Under the pieces are notes generated by a model that made no database searches, had not been told where the DNA came from, and saw only the letters and a list, made by a program, of their open reading frames with translations. Made by a program: the position numbers and the translations under genes. DNA of 64,000 nt from Arachis hypogaea. Lineage: Eukaryota; Streptophyta; Magnoliopsida; Fabales; Fabaceae. The stretch covers positions 126,023,484 through 126,087,483 of the forward strand of contig NC_092055.1 in assembly GCF_003086295.3 (NCBI RefSeq). Reading direction: 5' to 3'. This document shows, piece after piece, positions 23,255 through 35,000 of the stretch (position 1 is the stretch's first letter; every line of letters begins with the position of its first letter).

Positions 23255-26200
23255 CGAAACTCCGCCTATGTTACACTTGCGGTACATAGCCGGTCCCAAG
23301 TCCGGATAAAGGAGGAGGGTTGTGTTAGGTCTTCGGCAACCAACATAAAAATATAGCCGAACCCCCATGATATGAATCAAAGACATTATTGCGCTAAAGC
23401 TAGGTCGTTGCCCGGAAGCAACGCGCTGTATGGCTCGAGTACGGTGTCAAAGCAAGAGCCGCTGCATCGGTGTCCGGATGTAGTGTTAAATGAGTAAGGG
23501 TTCTCGCGTTTTCGTGAACGGACGAGGGTAAATAAGCTAGTTCACAAAATAAAAGGTAAAGGTCGAAGCGACAGAAGGTTGAGATTTGGGACATGGAACA
23601 TAGACACTCTAACAGGAAAGTCCATGGAGGTGGTGGACACAATGACAAGGAGAAAGATTAACATTATGTGCCTACAAGAAACGAAATGGGTTGGAGCAAA
23701 GGCTAGGGAGTTGGATACTTCTGGTTTCAAACTTTGGTATATAGGAAAGGTGAAGAATAGGAATGGGGTTGGAATAATTGTGGATAAGCAGTGGAAGAAG
23801 GACGTAGTGGATGTCAAGAGGGTGGGAGATCGGATCATCTCTATCAAACTTGTGGTGGAGGGAGGTGCTTTCCATGTGATTAGCGCCTATGCACCGCAAG
23901 TGGGTTCGGACGAACAACACAAGATAAGGTTTTGGGAAGATCTAGAGAGTTTGGTTCAAGGCATACATTTGGGAGATAAGATTTTCTTAGGAGGAGATTT
24001 AAATGGCCATGTTGGGAGAGAAGTGACTGGATATGAGAGTATTCACGGAGGCCATGGTTTCGGGGTGATCAATGCCGAGGGTAAAACTATTTTGGACTTT
24101 TCCTCAACCTTTGATCTTCTCATCGCAAATACATGTTTTAAAAAGAGAGACGAGCATCTTATAACCTATAAGAGTGGCATGACAAGCTCTCAAATCGACT
24201 TCTTCTTGTTGAGGAGAGTCGACCAGAAATTTTGCATTAACTGTAAAATTATCCCGGGAGAGAGTTTGACAACACAACATAGGGTGCTCGTCATGGATTT
24301 TCGCGTCAAGCAAAAGTTGAGGAAAAGACATCATACGAAGAACCCAAGGACGAGGTGGTGGCGGATGAAAGGTGAGGAACAAAGAAGCTTCCTAAGACGG
24401 GTAGGAGAAGAGGCAAAGTGGGATGGAAATGAAAGCGCGGAAGAGATGTGGAGGGAGATGGCAGAAGTTATTAGAAGAACAGCAAAAGAAAGTTTTGGTG
24501 AATCTAAAGGAATAGGACCAAGAGACAAGGAGTCCTGGTGGTGGAATGCGAGCATACAAGAAAAGATAAAGATAAAAAGGGAATGCTTTAAAGAGTGGTC
24601 TTTATGCCGCAATGCAGATAACTGGGAAAAATATAAGGCGGCTAAGAAAGAGACAAAAGTGGCTGTAAGTGAAGCAAGAACAAGAGCATATGAGGGTCTC
24701 TACCAGTCTTTGGGCACGAAAGAAGGAGAAAAAGGTATATATAGAATCGCAAAGAGCCGGGAAAGAAGAACGAGAGATTTGGATCAGGTTAAGTGCATAA
24801 AGGATAAGGATGGAGAGGTGTTGGCTCAAGATGAGAAGATTAATGAAAGGTGGAAGAGTTACTTCTACGAGTTATTTAATGAGGGACAGAAGACTCTTCC
24901 GAGCCTTGGTCGATTATGCACAAGGGAAGAAGATCAAAACTTTGACTACTATCGAAGGATTCGAGACTTCGAGGTAAAAGAGGCTCTAAATCAGATGAAA
25001 AATGGCAGGGCAGTAGGACCTGATAATATCCCGATTGAGGTTTGGAAGGGTCTTGGAGAAAAAGGCATCAACTGGTTAACCATGCTTTTTAATGAGATTT
25101 TAAGGTCAAAGAAGATGCCTGATGAGTGGAGAAAGAGCACCTTGGTACCTATCTACAAGAATAAGGGGGATGTACAAAGTTGCGGAAACTATAGAGGGAT
25201 TAAGCTTATGAGTCATACTATGAAGTTGTGGGAAAGGGTGATAGAACGGAGGTTGAGAAAAGAGACACAAGTAACAGAGAACCAATTTGGATTTATGCCA
25301 GGCAGATCTACCACTGAAGCGATATACCTATTAAGAAGGATGATGGAGAGGTACCGTAGTAATAAAAGGGATCTACATATGGTATTTATTGATTTGGAAA
25401 AAGCGTATGATAGGGTACCAAGGGAGGTCTTATGGAAGGTTTTAGAAAAGAGGAGAGTAAGAATCGCATATATTCGGGCAATTAAAGACATGTATGATGG
25501 GGCCACAACTAGTGTGAAGACCCAAGGTGGTGTGACAGAGGAATTCCCTATTGGTATAGGATTACACCAGGGATCATCCTTAAGTCCATACCTTTTCACA
25601 TTAGTCTTGGAAGTACTCACAGAGCACATCCAAGAGCCTGTGCCATGGTGCATTCTTTTTGCCGATGATATCGTCCTTATGGGAGAGTCAAGGGAAGACC
25701 TAAATAAGAAGTTGGAGTTATGGAGAGAAGCTCTAGAAGTGTATGGTCTGCGCATAAGCCGTAGCAAGACGGAATATATGGAATGTAAGTTCAGTCTGAG
25801 AAGGGAAAACCCCAATATAGAGGTGAAGATTGGAGAAAATACCCTACGAAAAGTTAAAAGTTTTAAGTATCTTGGGTGCATCATACAGGACAATGGAGAG
25901 ATTGAACAGGATGTAAATCATAGGATCCAAGCAGGTTGGTCAAAATGGCGGAGTGCATCTAGTTTTATATGCGACAAAAAAGTGCCTTTAAAACTTAAAA
26001 GTAAATTCTATCACACCGCTATAAGACCGGCTATGCTGTATGGTACGGAGTGTTGGGCGGCTAAAGAGGAGCACGAACATAAGCTGAGTGTGGCAGAGAT
26101 GAAGATGTTGAGATGGATGAGTGGTCATACGCGATTGGATAAAATAAGGAATGAAGATATAAGGGAGAGAGTTGGAGTAGCACACATTGTGGAAAAGATG

Positions 26201-26460
26201 GTTGAATCGCGTCTCAGTTGGTTTGGACATGTGAGAAGAAGACCGATAGAACATCCAGTCAGGAGGGTGGATGAGATGGAAGATGGACAAAGGGCGAAAG
26301 GCAGAGGAAGACCTAAGAAGACTATCCATAAGGTGGTCAAACGAGACCTACATATAAACGGTCTCTCTGTAGACATGATACATGACAGAGCACAATAGCG
26401 TCGTTTGATTCATGTAGCCGACCCCACTTAGTGGGACAAGACTTTGTTGTTGTTGTTTGT
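23255..26460 (+). mobile_element. RTE-type LINE, apparently near full length
   Basis: A 5' leader ('gccggtcccaagtccggata', 'gtcttcggcaaccaacat') is followed by one long ORF and a short 3' tail with 'gccgaccccacttagtggga' and a terminal TTG repeat (ttgttgttgttgttt, ending about 26460). The TTG-rich end and the single endonuclease-RT ORF identify the plant RTE clade. I did not find a convincing target-site duplication, so the 5' end is approximate. Confidence 0.9.
23579..26398 (+). CDS. RTE LINE ORF: apurinic endonuclease plus reverse transcriptase, uninterrupted
   Basis: The protein nicks target DNA and primes reverse transcription of its own RNA at the nick. The N-terminal endonuclease (about residues 1-235) shows FGTWN, CLQETKW (catalytic Glu), GGDLNGHVG (Asp/Asn), SQIDFF and a late TQHR (His). 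The reverse transcriptase shows [15 protein letters not shown] near residue 480, [13 protein letters not shown] near 602 (first catalytic Asp), and FADDIVLM near 693 (the Asp pair). A C-terminal region with LYGTECWA follows. No stop or frameshift interrupts 939 codons. The first codon shown is TTG; the frame is open upstream to a TAA at 23495 with no ATG, and the first in-frame ATG is about 15 codons inside. The start is therefore doubtful and may have been lost in this copy. Confidence 0.88.
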   Translation: MRFGTWNIDTLTGKSMEVVDTMTRRKINIMCLQETKWVGAKARELDTSGFKLWYIGKVKNRNGVGIIVDKQWKKDVVDVKRVGDRIISIKLVVEGGAFHVISAYAPQVGSDEQHKIRFWEDLESLVQGIHLGDKIFLGGDLNGHVGREVTGYESIHGGHGFGVINAEGKTILDFSSTFDLLIANTCFKKRDEHLITYKSGMTSSQIDFFLLRRVDQKFCINCKIIPGESLTTQHRVLVMDFRVKQKLRKRHHTKNPRTRWWRMKGEEQRSFLRRVGEEAKWDGNESAEEMWREMAEVIRRTAKESFGESKGIGPRDKESWWWNASIQEKIKIKRECFKEWSLCRNADNWEKYKAAKKETKVAVSEARTRAYEGLYQSLGTKEGEKGIYRIAKSRERRTRDLDQVKCIKDKDGEVLAQDEKINERWKSYFYELFNEGQKTLPSLGRLCTREEDQNFDYYRRIRDFEVKEALNQMKNGRAVGPDNIPIEVWKGLGEKGINWLTMLFNEILRSKKMPDEWRKSTLVPIYKNKGDVQSCGNYRGIKLMSHTMKLWERVIERRLRKETQVTENQFGFMPGRSTTEAIYLLRRMMERYRSNKRDLHMVFIDLEKAYDRVPREVLWKVLEKRRVRIAYIRAIKDMYDGATTSVKTQGGVTEEFPIGIGLHQGSSLSPYLFTLVLEVLTEHIQEPVPWCILFADDIVLMGESREDLNKKLELWREALEVYGLRISRSKTEYMECKFSLRRENPNIEVKIGENTLRKVKSFKYLGCIIQDNGEIEQDVNHRIQAGWSKWRSASSFICDKKVPLKLKSKFYHTAIRPAMLYGTECWAAKEEHEHKLSVAEMKMLRWMSGHTRLDKIRNEDIRERVGVAHIVEKMVESRLSWFGHVRRRPIEHPVRRVDEMEDGQRAKGRGRPKKTIHKVVKRDLHINGLSVDMIHDRAQ

Positions 26461-27433
26461 TCCCAAAATGATGCTGAATAAATTGTAAGATGCTTTTAGG
26501 AACAACATGCAAAATAATTTCCTTTGGAATTCAATATGAGATCCAAGTAAAATCTGTACCAAAAGCATTCAACGTAATTTGCACTCAAACAGAAAAGTCC
26601 TTTTATTTTAGACTACTAAAACCTACGCGGCAGAATAACAGACAATACACCTAACCAACTGATCCAAAATGTAAATATCTATAAAGCTACGCATTGGACA
26701 CATTATTATATTTACGTATTGGACACATTTCAAATACATTATTCTTTTTCGCATACACTTAAACACACCTAAAACATATCTAACTTTATTATTCTTGAAA
26801 TAAATTTAAGAACAATATAATATTTTAAATAATTAAAAATAATTACAAAATTAATTTATATTTTAATATTAATAAAATATCAAAATATAATTATAATTTA
26901 CCTAAAAATACTTTATTTTATATATAAACATATTTTCGTATCTTATAAAATTTTAAAAATGGTTTGTTTTGCGTGTCCTATGTCGAGTCCCTGTCCCTGC
27001 ATCATAGGCAAGTAATGTAGTGTGTTCTATTATGACCTAGAAAAGGAGGATTTCTTTGACAAAAAGTAAAATTAAGAGTTTTTAATTAATTTAGAAAAAG
27101 TAGTTTTCTTTTATCCCAAAAAATACAATCTTCACTCTTCACCAAAACTTTCCTCATAGCATTACCCAATAAAATGTATGGTGACAATTGGGTTGTGGCT
27201 GAGACTTGTAGGTCCCCTGAATTAATTAACTGGCAAAATGCCAACAGTTTGTATCTTCAAATATAAATGCCAAATCTACACACAGATGACAAGTGAGAGA
27301 ACACAGGAAAATTGACAGATTGTAACTGAACTAAACCCTAGCTATTTATAAAGGGATAACTAACGAATCATTTGGTGAGAGATCCATTTATGATGGTATG
27401 TTATCAATCCGATAGTATTATCCCCTCACTTGA
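26461..27433. other. Intergenic, nothing recognised
   Basis: AT-rich sequence with two copies of 'cattggacacatt' near 26695 and 26720. No coding or RNA feature that I can support. Confidence 0.4.
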
Positions 27434-28131
27434 TCACTTAACAAACTTAAATTTCCTTACTTCAAGACGATCTAAACTTGCAAAAAATCTATCAGCTTGC
27501 TTGGAGTCGCAATAGAAGGCGGAACAACTGTTCTTTGACTTGGTTCCGGAGCCGAACTCCAAGAAAATAATATTCACAACTGCTGAACTGCATGCCACTG
27601 CCTCAACGAAGCTGTTTCTGCATCCCAGAAAAAAAGAGAGAGAGAAAGGAGGATTAAGCTTCAAAAATTAACATTCTTGACTGTCTCAATATATGCAGGT
27701 AAGAAACACACAATTCGGCAACATATTTCTACATGTACGATTACCATGTCTAAAACCTTACTGTGATCGGTTTCTGTAACCTGACAAGTTGCATAAAAGT
27801 GAATGATAAAAAGAAACCCAGCTATCCAACTATCATAACCAAAGAATGATAAAAAGAACCAATAGGATATCACCAACAATAAAATATAAAATGCCGCTAA
27901 ACTAACCAACAACTACAATTAGTCACAAACTGAAAGGAGAAAACAAACAACAAAGTGATCTAATATTAAAAAAAAATAAATGATACTCAGATCAGTAGCA
28001 AATGAAAACTTACCAGATGCCAAAAATGATTGATTCCATAAGGATCTTGAGACCATAATTTAAGATCTACCAAAATAATTTCGTTGCCGAATGAAATGCT
28101 CTCATCCTTGTTGCGATACTCCGCAAACTGA
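27434..28131 (-). other. Two exon-like segments downstream of the ASI1 stop (unassigned)
   Basis: On the minus strand 28131 to about 28017 is open (FAEYRNKDESISFGNEIILV DLKLWSQDPYG...), preceded by a CTCAG acceptor and followed by a GTAAG donor. A second open segment, about 27620 to 27434 (NSFVEAVACSSAVVNIIFLE..., ending ...KFKFVK), follows a GATGCAG acceptor. They could be 3'-UTR exons of the ASI1 gene, alternative 3' coding exons, or remnants of another gene. I do not recognise the peptides. Confidence 0.3.
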
Positions 28132-28269
28132 GATAGAAGGTATTAGAAGAATGAGTACCAGTAAAAAAATATTCAAGCCTGAAAAAGCTACAGGATAAGA
28201 TACAAAGAACAAAAATACATTGAGACATGAGAACTTACCGAGAAAACAACAAAAGATATTCCAGGACAT

Positions 28270-28944
28270 TTAGATTTTAGTTTTCAGCTTGGCTTTCAGC
28301 TTCCTCAATTCATCACCTTGATGCTTATGGAATAAAAACATGACAATAAACGATCAATATACAATACAAAAGGCATAAATGAAGATGATTTCAGGCATTA
28401 ACCTGAACGTATATACCTGATATAATATTGACCATGCTTTTTCTGCTCTTTTTTGTAGTAAGCACCAATCCATAGCCATATCATATTCAATATTGTTGGG
28501 CTGTGAGCAATGTGAAGTAGATACAGCATTTTTCTGCATATGAAAATCCAGATTGCCTATTAAATGAAAATGACCCAAAATTTAGCAACCAATAGGCACA
28601 AAAAAATGGATACTTCACCATTTCACGTTGTTGCAGCATTCGACTTTGATCTAGAAAATAATGACCATAAAATGCTGGCTTCTTCCCTGGAAAGCAAGGA
28701 CGCCCAATGCTTCCAACAAGTGGGCTACAAAGCAACAAAATCAAAAGCTCAGGTAAAAGATTAAAAGAAATAGCTAGCAAATCAAGCAAAATTTAAAAAA
28801 TTTGAGCCGACAACATTTTACAACTATGAGATTTTAACTCCCAGATCTCCATGAAGTTACTTGTTTATCATGGTTTGCGTTTCTAGCCATTATAGTTGAA
28901 GGGAATGGCTAATATACAGAGCTCTTTACACAATGATGTGGGGC

Positions 28945-29029
<85 letters not shown>

Positions 29030-32000
29030 GGGTAGAAATGAGGTGGTGGAATTGGATTTGAGAATGAGAAAATATAAAAAAAGGCCCCTACATCCCCATA
29101 TTAACTCTAGAATATAGAGGCAATAGTTTGAGACAACACCCAAAACCTAGTATAGTGAGAAAACTCAAATACACACACACAAAATCATTATAGATCATGC
29201 CTATAGATCAACGCATAACAGAGAAAAATGAAAAGGAAAATTTTCATCCGGATCGAGCTTTGCACATACCAGCCATTTGACATTAATAGAGAATCCTCCT
29301 GTAATTTTTTAACAACCATATCTGCTGTTTCCTTTTTTTTAAATATAACAAAAGCTTGACCTACATCATAAAAAAACATCATTTCATTATTAATTGCATA
29401 TAGATCATTTTATTTGGGGGAGGAGGTATTCTGTCACTTGATAATGGAAGGGGGAAAAATCCTGAAATACATGAATGTACAATTCCTAAAGAGACTAATG
29501 TATTCATATGTCTAGAAAGCTTATGGGAAAAGGATGACTGAGGACTAGTCCTAACCAGAATGAGGGCTAGCACACGCGGTTTTCTGGATCATGTGTGCAG
29601 TGCAACTTTCTTTAAAGCCTTGAAAAATGATATCCTGTGTTTTAGAACAAAAATATCAAAATCAGAGGTTGATAGAACACTTAATAAGAAAAACAGAACT
29701 GGATGAAAAAGTAGATGACACAGCATATTATAAAGACAAGAAAAGCATATATCAACTAACAATTCGATATGATACAGAAGCACATCTATTTAGAAACCCC
29801 AAATCCATAATTAAATTGCATACATGCAAGTAAATTATCACTCATCCTAAATCAAACTCTATCCTAAAATAATATAGAAAGTTGGAACAATTATTACTTG
29901 TACTTGTTCTGATGTTAAAGATGGATCCAAATTTTCAAGTAGCACAAGTTTTCCTCGTTCATGAGCAGTTTTCATTCTTTCTTCCCAAGGCTGAAAAAAG
30001 TATAAGAACCGTCAATTATATAAGCAAATTCAAGTAACTCCAGATTTGTTGAATAAGGTAAAGAGTGAAAAGGAACTTACAATTTCCTTAAACCACTTGC
30101 TCCTATCCTGTCACCAAGTGAAAAATTAAATTAAATAAATAAATAATAAAAGAGTATAAGAATTATTAAATGAAAAACCTTACATTTTCTATTCCATTCA
30201 GACCACCAAAACAAATCTCCAAGTAATAAAGTGTCCTTAATCATCATCCTACTTGAACCATATGTTCAAACTACATATCCAATGCTACTTAAAAGCATTA
30301 CACACTAATGATAGTTCCATGCCATGTACAGCAAAAAGTTGCTCTGGATTTCCGAACAATTATAACAAATGACACAAAAATAAGGGAAAGAACCATATGA
30401 AATATAAAACTTAATAGACAATAATAATATAACTACTATGAACACCAAGAAACACGAAAGGCTTGAAATCAGACACAACATATAAAGCTTCCTAATTAGA
30501 ACAAGAATGCTTTCTTTCCATCAAGTAAGATAAGCTTATGAATTAATTAACACCATCATCTCTAGGCATGGCAATTTCCCCCGGCGGGTTTACCGGCCGG
30601 GGGATGGATTTGGGGATTTCTTTTCACTCGCAGGGGGGCAGGATGGGGCCCAAGAAATAAACGGGGCGGGGCAGGGAGTGAGGCCCATGGGACCCGTATA
30701 ATACCCGCATATAAGAAATGTAAAAAATACGCCTATTGTGTGTGTGTGTATATATACGTTACCGAGAAGCCCTAACGCCTAATCCTCTTCTCCGTACCAT
30801 CACTCTTTCTCCCTCTCCCTCTCTCCTCCACCCTCATCCCCTCTCACTGTTTCCACCTCTCATTCTCAAGGTCACCGCAAGAGGCAGAACCGTCGTCACG
30901 TGCCTGACACCCAGCCCAGATGACAACCATTGTTGCCGGAGGCAGAATCGTTGCGAGGAGCTTGATGCATCACCACGCACCTGAGGAGAGAAGAGCTGAA
31001 GTCTTGAATCCGATGATTCATTGCTCTCCCAATCTCCCCATTTTGGGTAATGCAATTAAGATACTTAATTCTTGATTTGTGATGTGGAACTTCCCCAATT
31101 TTCACTTTCATGCTAGAGTTCACTAGTCACTTCCTAAGGTCCTTATAATTTAACTCAATTTGTCAAAAGGTTCTTAAGTTTAAAATTATGTACCTAGGTA
31201 CCTACGAGTTTAAAAACGTTTGTAAACAAGTCTTAGCTAACCGTTGCCTATCAATTTGGTCAAATTGCAAGGACCCAACTGAAATAACATTTTCAATTGT
31301 AGTGACTAATTTAAAAATTGTGTAAAAATGTATGGACTAAATTTAGTATAAATTGAATGTCAAACGTCAGCGACGGCTTGCAATGGATAGGGTTAGGTAT
31401 GGTTGAACCTCTATCCAAACCCTACCAACACAATCTCATGTGTTTCTAAACCTGCCCTACTCTATGCAGGTTTAGAAAAAACCACACCCAAAACTTACCC
31501 GAAGTCTATCTACCAAATCCAAGTATCCAACCCTACCTGGCCAAACACATTTTCTAAATATCATTCCAACTTACATCACATATTTAACCTTTAACATAAT
31601 TATAAGCATCCACAAACACATAATAATTATAAAATTGAATACAAAAAGATTAATAAACAAACTAGGTACGAGGATAAAACTTAATATTACACAAACATTA
31701 CTCATAATATATAAATATTTATTTATATTATTTATATATACAATAGAGGATGCCGGTTGGTCATAGAAGGTTCACCCGAAACCCAAACCATACCCACTCC
31801 GCAACAAAACCCTATTTACTATCAGCCCGCTTGACAGCGTATTGGGTCGAGACCTGACCCGACCGATTTGGAATGAGTTGGGTACACACAAATAAGATAA
31901 GTATTGCCAGCCCTAGTTAGTAGGGATTTGATTACAAAAGCTTTTAAACTCCAAGGATATATATATATATATATATATATATAACTATGTGTTGTCGAGG

Positions 32001-35000
32001 TACACATGGAGCATCTAGTTAAGGGCTTGAGGAAGAGTTTCGTATCCAACTCTCCCATCTAGATAAAGAGAATATTCAAAATTGCCAAGGGAGGGACACT
32101 AGGGAGTTCCCCAAATTGTAACTTGTAAGGCTTGGCACTTCATGAACTTGGGAGAATATCCCAATTTCCAAAATATTCAACTGTATTCTTTCATTTTTTG
32201 ACATACACAAAATGCTTAGTATGTTTACAATCTCTTCTCCATCTAATCCTAGGTTCTCATATTCTCGCATCACATCTCCCAATATTTCTTTTATGACTTC
32301 TTCAATTGTTCACCAAAGGAAGGTAAACACAAATATGCCCCATAGCCACCAGTAACGAGTTGAAACCCATTTTGGCCCCTGAAATTTTCGACCGGACTCA
32401 ATTTCGACCCCCAAATTTATAATTACCCAATTAACACCCTCAAATATTAGATTGTATCCCAGGTTTACCCCTGTAGCTATCTCTGTTAACGGAGATCTGA
32501 TGTGGCACGTTAAGTTGACAAAGTGTGTATCCACGTGGCACCCAACTTGCTAGAATGGATGTGTGATGAGTGAATGACGTGGCAAAAGTTGAATGAACTC
32601 AATTTCTCCAGCGAAGTCTCGAACATATTGGGAAAAGAGGGTTGCAAATTGAGTTCATTCAACTTTTGCCACATCATTCACTCATCACATATCCATTCTA
32701 CCAAGCTGGGTGTCACGTGGATACACACTCTGTCAACTTAACCTACTACATCAAATCTCCGTTAACGGAGATAGCTACGGGGGGAAGCGTGGGGCACAAT
32801 CCAATATTTGGGGGGTGTTAATTGGATAACTATAAATCTGGGGGTCGAAATTGAGGCCGGTCGAAAATTTCAGGGGCCAAAATGGGTTTCAACTCCACCA
32901 ATAACAATCGAAATTCCCCATCAGGTACTCTACTGATTGTCACACATAAGCTTGTATTAGGTAGTTATAGTGATGGAGATTGCACAATTGACCTTCAAAG
33001 CTTTTCTATTATTCCAAGATATTTTCCTCTCCTCTCTTACTTTATCTCATATAGAACTCTCCTCTTTGTCCCCCTTTGCTTCTCTAATCGTGAATTGGAC
33101 GTTACTGTTACCAGTTCCATTGACAAGGATCGCATTGTTCTCCAGAGCTATGTTTGTTTACAAGCACAGGACACTAAGACAGAAAACCATGTTTGGAAGA
33201 TGAGACAAAGACAAAGACCCTGTGTCCAAAGACACTGAATTAGTGTATTTGTGTCTTTCTTAACAAGAAGGCTATAGAGACATTAACAAGAGACACAACT
33301 TATGCAATAGCGAAGCACTATGAATGGGTTAACTTATTTCTACAACTTTTATATTTAAACTAACGGACAAAAGATCGTACTACGGAGGAGCTTTTGATTT
33401 ATGCTCAAACAAAATCAAGATAGACTCACAGGTACCCCAATTCTCGGTCAATTTTTCAAAGCATTATATGATTCATCTGAGCATGAGATAAAGGAATAAG
33501 ATTTTTGAGTTGTGTCCAAGGAACAAGAACAATCAAGATAAAGAGAATACTTGGAATGCAACTTACAACATCGGGTCTTCTAGTCACTTCGGCTACATTG
33601 CAATCCAACTTGGGTTCCTCAGATGGAGAAACTCTGGGAGATTCCTTTCGAAACTTGTCGCTTGGGGGTTTTGAGAGTTTCTCAGTAGTCTTTAACTTCT
33701 TGGAAGGGCCATCCTCAACATACGGCCTTGGAGTAACTCCGGGAGATTCTTTTTGAAACTTGTCACTTGGGGGTTTTGAGAGTTTCTCAGTTGTCTTTAA
33801 CTTCTTGGAAGGGCCAACCTCAACATACGGCCTTGGAGTAACTCCGGGAGATTCTTTTTGAAACTTGTCGCTTGGGGGTTTTGGGAGTTTCTCAGTTGTC
33901 TTTAAATTCTTGGAAGGGCCATCCTCAACATAAGGCCTTTGATTCACTTCTTCTGCATCGCAATCTACGTTGGGTTCCACAGTTGGAGTAACTCTAGGAG
34001 ATTCTTTTTGAAACTTGTCATTGGAGGTTTTTGAGTTTTTCTCATTTGTCTTTAACTTCTTGCGAGGCTCATCATCAATATTGGGTCTTCGAATAACTTT
34101 TGTTGGATGGTGATCTAGATTGGCTTCCACCGTTGGAGTAATTCCAGGAGATTCTTCACGGAACTTGTCACTATCAGGCTTTGAGAGTTTAGCATCTATC
34201 TTTAACTTCTTGGAAGGGCCATCCTCAACATCACAACAATCATTTGCTCGTTGTAGTCTATATTTCTCCTTCGAAGTCAAAGCTATATTCACATCATTGC
34301 CATTTGGCACATTATCCTCCATCTTTGTTTTTGAAACTTCGCCCAAAACATCGTTTTTTCCCTTTCGCGGAGCAACATCCTCCGCCAATCCCTTCTTAGA
34401 TTGTCCAGTAATACCCTTAACAAGCTTCAATGCACCCTTTTCTGAATCAACCTTTGCCCTTGGAATCATTTTCTCAATTGAGATTGTCTTAGCTTCTTCC
34501 CCTGAGATGACACCACCCGTAGAATTGTCCCGTATTTCAAGTGATGAGTTTTGCTTCAACTTTGAAAAGCCATTTTTTTGAACATTAGGTTTTGGCTTGA
34601 TCTCGTCATTAGCAATCGTTTGGAAAGCCTCATTAGTATCATTTTCTTCCTTTATAAACGGGTTAGATTTTCCGCCCAACAAAGGCTTGGAAACATCATT
34701 TTCCCTATCGAATGTGTTCAAAGACTTGTCATTTGATTTATCATTCAGAATGTTCCCACTAATTCCTGGCTTGTCTAACCCAAGTTTTGCATTACCAATA
34801 GGCTTTTGTCTATCTAAATTGTTAAAAATATGTTTAACTGCAACAATTAGAGAAACGACTAGATAAGATACTCAAATTGAAAACTATGAAGTATTACACT
34901 TACTACATATGATTTATGGTCAAAATCAATTCATTGAAATTTATAAACAAAGGAAAAACACAATAATTTGAAACTTCAATTTTAAACATAAAAACAAAAG

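Noticed and set aside
23400..26376. Many minus-strand ORFs over the LINE
   Set aside because: All are antisense shadows of the 939-codon LINE ORF.
28883..29143. ORFs of 86 and 73 codons on both strands with Ser-Leu or Arg-Glu repeats
   Set aside because: They only translate the (GT)n(GA)n microsatellite in an ASI1 intron.
33505..34866. Plus-strand ORFs opposite ASI1 exon 3
   Set aside because: They are shadows of the repeat-rich coding exon on the other strand.
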